This document shows positions 61,797 through 64,000 of a stretch of 64,000 nt of DNA, in pieces. Below the pieces are notes generated by a model that did not search any database, was not told where the DNA came from, and saw nothing but the letters and a program-made list of their open reading frames with translations. Numbering within the stretch: position 1 is the first letter of the stretch; each line of letters opens with the position of its first letter. Origin of the DNA: Typhlomys cinereus (Eukaryota; Chordata; Mammalia; Rodentia; Platacanthomyidae); assembly GCA_023101885.1 (NCBI GenBank), contig JALPQD010000639.1:744001-808000 (forward strand), read 5' to 3'. The translations under genes were made by a program, and so were the position numbers.

Positions 61797-64000
61797 CTTT
61801 TCATTTTTTATTAATTTTTCTACTTTCACAAACATAGAGTATTCATTCCAGCTTCCCTCCTTTCTTCCTCCCTCCCATTCCATCCTTCCCTTCACCCTTC
61901 CCACTCTTCTAGTTGTATGCGTCCATGGACTTTAGGGTTTACTCTGGCTTATCTACTTCTGTGTGGGTTCAGGTCTCTGTAGTGTAACAAGTTACTCTCT
62001 TCAGGCCACCCCAGTGGTATGTGCATTTCCCTTCATTCATCCAGCTTTAGACCCAAAGGTTTACACTGTGAATTCTCATTCTATGGGTATAACAGCTGCC
62101 TATAGAGCACTTTGATGTACTGTCTCTTATCTATAGTTTATTGGCTTTATTCCTTGTTATTCTATTTCCTACCCTTTATTTAGTGTCTTGTTCTGGTTTA
62201 TAGTAACAGGAATGGGTACCATTCTGACAAGCAGATCTTGAGTCCAATCAGAAAGCTTTTGGATGTCTCTTTGGTGTTCATGCCACTATTACACTGGTGT
62301 CATTTGTTTCCATTGTGATTTGTATTGCAACTTACAGATCTCATGCCGTTGATGGGGTATTTGATTATTTCTCTCCCCAGAAGCTTCTCTAGTATTCCTT
62401 GGTACTCTGTAAGCTGTATAGCAAGGAGAAAGTCCTCAGACCACTTTCAATTGATATATTTTGCCCATGTGCTGTGATTCATTTGTATTGCAATAGGCTC
62501 TTTCTGACAGTTTTTGGAGAGCAACCAATAGCAATAGCAAAAGCCTATAATGGTTTGGGGTCTTTAAGACCTCTCTGACCAACATTTTTATAAGGAAGTG
62601 ACACAGTCCTGTTATTTGTAGAATAATTTTGCCCCTGGCTTCTAAATGAATCATCTGAAGGCTTTTATTTTATTATTTTTTCACATGTTTTCCTCACTAT
62701 ATGCTCCTCCTCATTAGTTCTGTCGTTAAGACATTTTTTGGCATAGAACTAGCATAGGATATTCCTTTGGGGTTACTTCCTACCATCTTTGGTTTTTTCT
62801 GTATGCCTCTTTGTCCCTCCAATCTCCCATGTCCCTCCTGTCTCCTAACCCCTCATTTCCCACTGTGTATTTTCTTTTCAATTATTCCCTCCCTTACCTT
62901 GTTCTCAAATCCTACATCTCCCCTTTAATCATCCCTTTCCACCCTCCCATTCTTAGGATTTTTTTTAAATTTTCTGGCTCTTACAGTGCTTCCAGTTTAA
63001 GAACACTGACAAAGATATCAGGTCATTCATCTGCATATTAGAGAAAACATGTACTGTTTAGCTTTCTGTGTCTGAGACATCTCACTCAGTATTAAAGTTT
63101 CCAGTTCCATCCATTTACCAGAAAATTCCATAATCTCAACCTTTCTGATGGCTGAGTAATATTCCATTATATATATGAACCATATTTTCACTATCAGTTC
63201 CTCTAGTAATGGGCATGTTAGATGATTTCATTTTTTCACTATTGTGAATAGAACTTCAATGAACATCAGTGAACGCATATCTTTGTAATAAGATGTAGAG
63301 TCTTTTGGGAATATTCCAAGAAGTGGTATAGTTGGGTCATATAGCAGTTCCACTTTTAGCTTTCTCAGGAACCTCTACACTGATCTCCAAAGAGGCTGGA
63401 CCAGTTTACATTCCCATGAGCAATCAATAAGTGTCCCTTTTTCTCCACAGCTTTGCCAGCAATCTCTGTCGTTTGTGTTCTTGATCTTAGACTTTGTGAC
63501 TGGGGTGACATGTTTTAATTTGCATTTCTCTGATAATCAGGGAAGTTGAGAGTCTTTTAAGATATTTGTTTGACATTTCAATTCTTTTTGAGTGAAATCC
63601 TTGTTTAGTTCCTTGACCCATTTTTTTAATTGAAGCGTATGTTATCTTGATGTTTAATTTTCTGAGCTCTTTGTACATTCTGGAGATTAATCCTTTGAAA
63701 GATTCGTAGCTGGCAAAAATTATTTTTTCCCATTCTGTGTTTTTTTTCACAATTAGCAGTTTTGCAGAACAGAAGATTTTTAATTTCACGAAGTCCCATT
63801 TGTTGTTCATTGGTCCTAGTTCCTGGGCATTCATTGTTCTGCTTAGAAAATCTTTACTTAGGGCCTATCAAATCAAGTGTACTTTCTCTTCCTTCTAATC
63901 ATTTCCGAGTTTCAGATCTAATATCAAGATCTTTGATCCATTTGGAGTTGACTTTTGTGTAAGGAGATAGGCAATGTCAATTTTTATTCTTCTATAGCAT
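61797..64000 (-). mobile_element. Old L1, 3' part, running off the window
   Basis: Minus strand: A-rich tail side at about 61,797, a 3' UTR with a C/T-rich tract on the plus strand (61,850-61,910), and decayed ORF2 C-terminal sequence from about 63,040 to the window end. The blocks 63,487-63,834 include LISRMYKELRKLN and the STSLIIREMQIKT segment. They are parallel to the minus-strand block at 44,972-45,640 of the younger L1. The 5' end lies outside the window. Confidence 0.88.
63040..64000 (-). pseudogene. L1 ORF2 C-terminal remnant, partial at window edge
   Basis: Only the ORF2 segment downstream of the RT domain is in view. The longest open block is 115 codons (63,487-63,834), and stops and frameshifts separate the rest. 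The antisense frame at 63,762-63,962 is a shadow. Confidence 0.8.

Overview
This window looks like mammalian, specifically rodent, nuclear DNA: AT-rich, intron- or gene-desert-like sequence dominated by retrotransposon remnants of several ages and by CA/TG microsatellites. I found no host protein-coding exon, no RNA gene and no prokaryotic feature that I can support. Almost all of the longer open frames are LINE-1 coding fragments, their antisense shadows, or translations of CA/TG repeats. The rodent call rests on tRNA-headed SINEs of the B2 superfamily, B4-type composite SINEs, rodent-style L1s with a purine-rich 3' UTR, and MaLR/ERVL LTRs. The abundant SINE here (B2-like head, roughly 230-base body, internal CA run, AT-rich tail) differs from mouse/rat B2. 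Together with a CT-rich, AAATA-tailed SINE it would fit a jerboa/jumping-mouse type rodent (Dipodoidea). That last step is inference from memory of SINE families.

Layout. 1-12.9 kb: unique-looking DNA with a B2-superfamily SINE on each strand, a MIR, three CA/TG blocks and a short L1 3' end (9.74-9.97 kb) with a perfect target-site duplication (TSD). 12.9-21 kb: an MLT1-type LTR, a 36-base tandem duplication, a young SINE with a TSD (16.9-17.2 kb), an older SINE, and two MaLR LTRs in opposite orientation. 22.3-23.2 kb: a direct duplication whose first copy looks like an error-rich version of the second, probably an assembly artefact. 24.1-25.4 kb: a decayed class I endogenous retrovirus piece on the minus strand with a recognisable reverse-transcriptase core. 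27.4-32.5 kb: a cluster of SINEs. 32.7-38.38 kb: an old, nearly complete L1 on the minus strand, followed by two tandem LTR copies (38.39-39.30 kb). 40.4-41.7 kb: two more SINEs, one with a perfect 16-base TSD. 43.95-49.3 kb: the best-preserved L1 (minus strand), with endonuclease, RT and C-terminal domains readable but broken by stops and frameshifts. 50.7 kb: a perfect 37-bp inverted repeat. 53.2-55.6 kb: an L1 stub, a B4 SINE and possible LTRs. 56.1-60.0 kb: an L1 on the plus strand with two nested SINEs. 60.6-61.0 kb: a GATA-type repeat. 61.8-64.0 kb: another minus-strand L1 running off the window.

There is no set of genes acting together. The story is successive L1 activity and SINEs mobilised in trans by it (TSDs and A/T-rich tails visible), plus older LTR elements. 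The items most worth checking are the perfect palindrome at 50.7 kb, the probable assembly duplication at 22.3-23.2 kb, and the lineage-specific SINE family with its built-in microsatellite.
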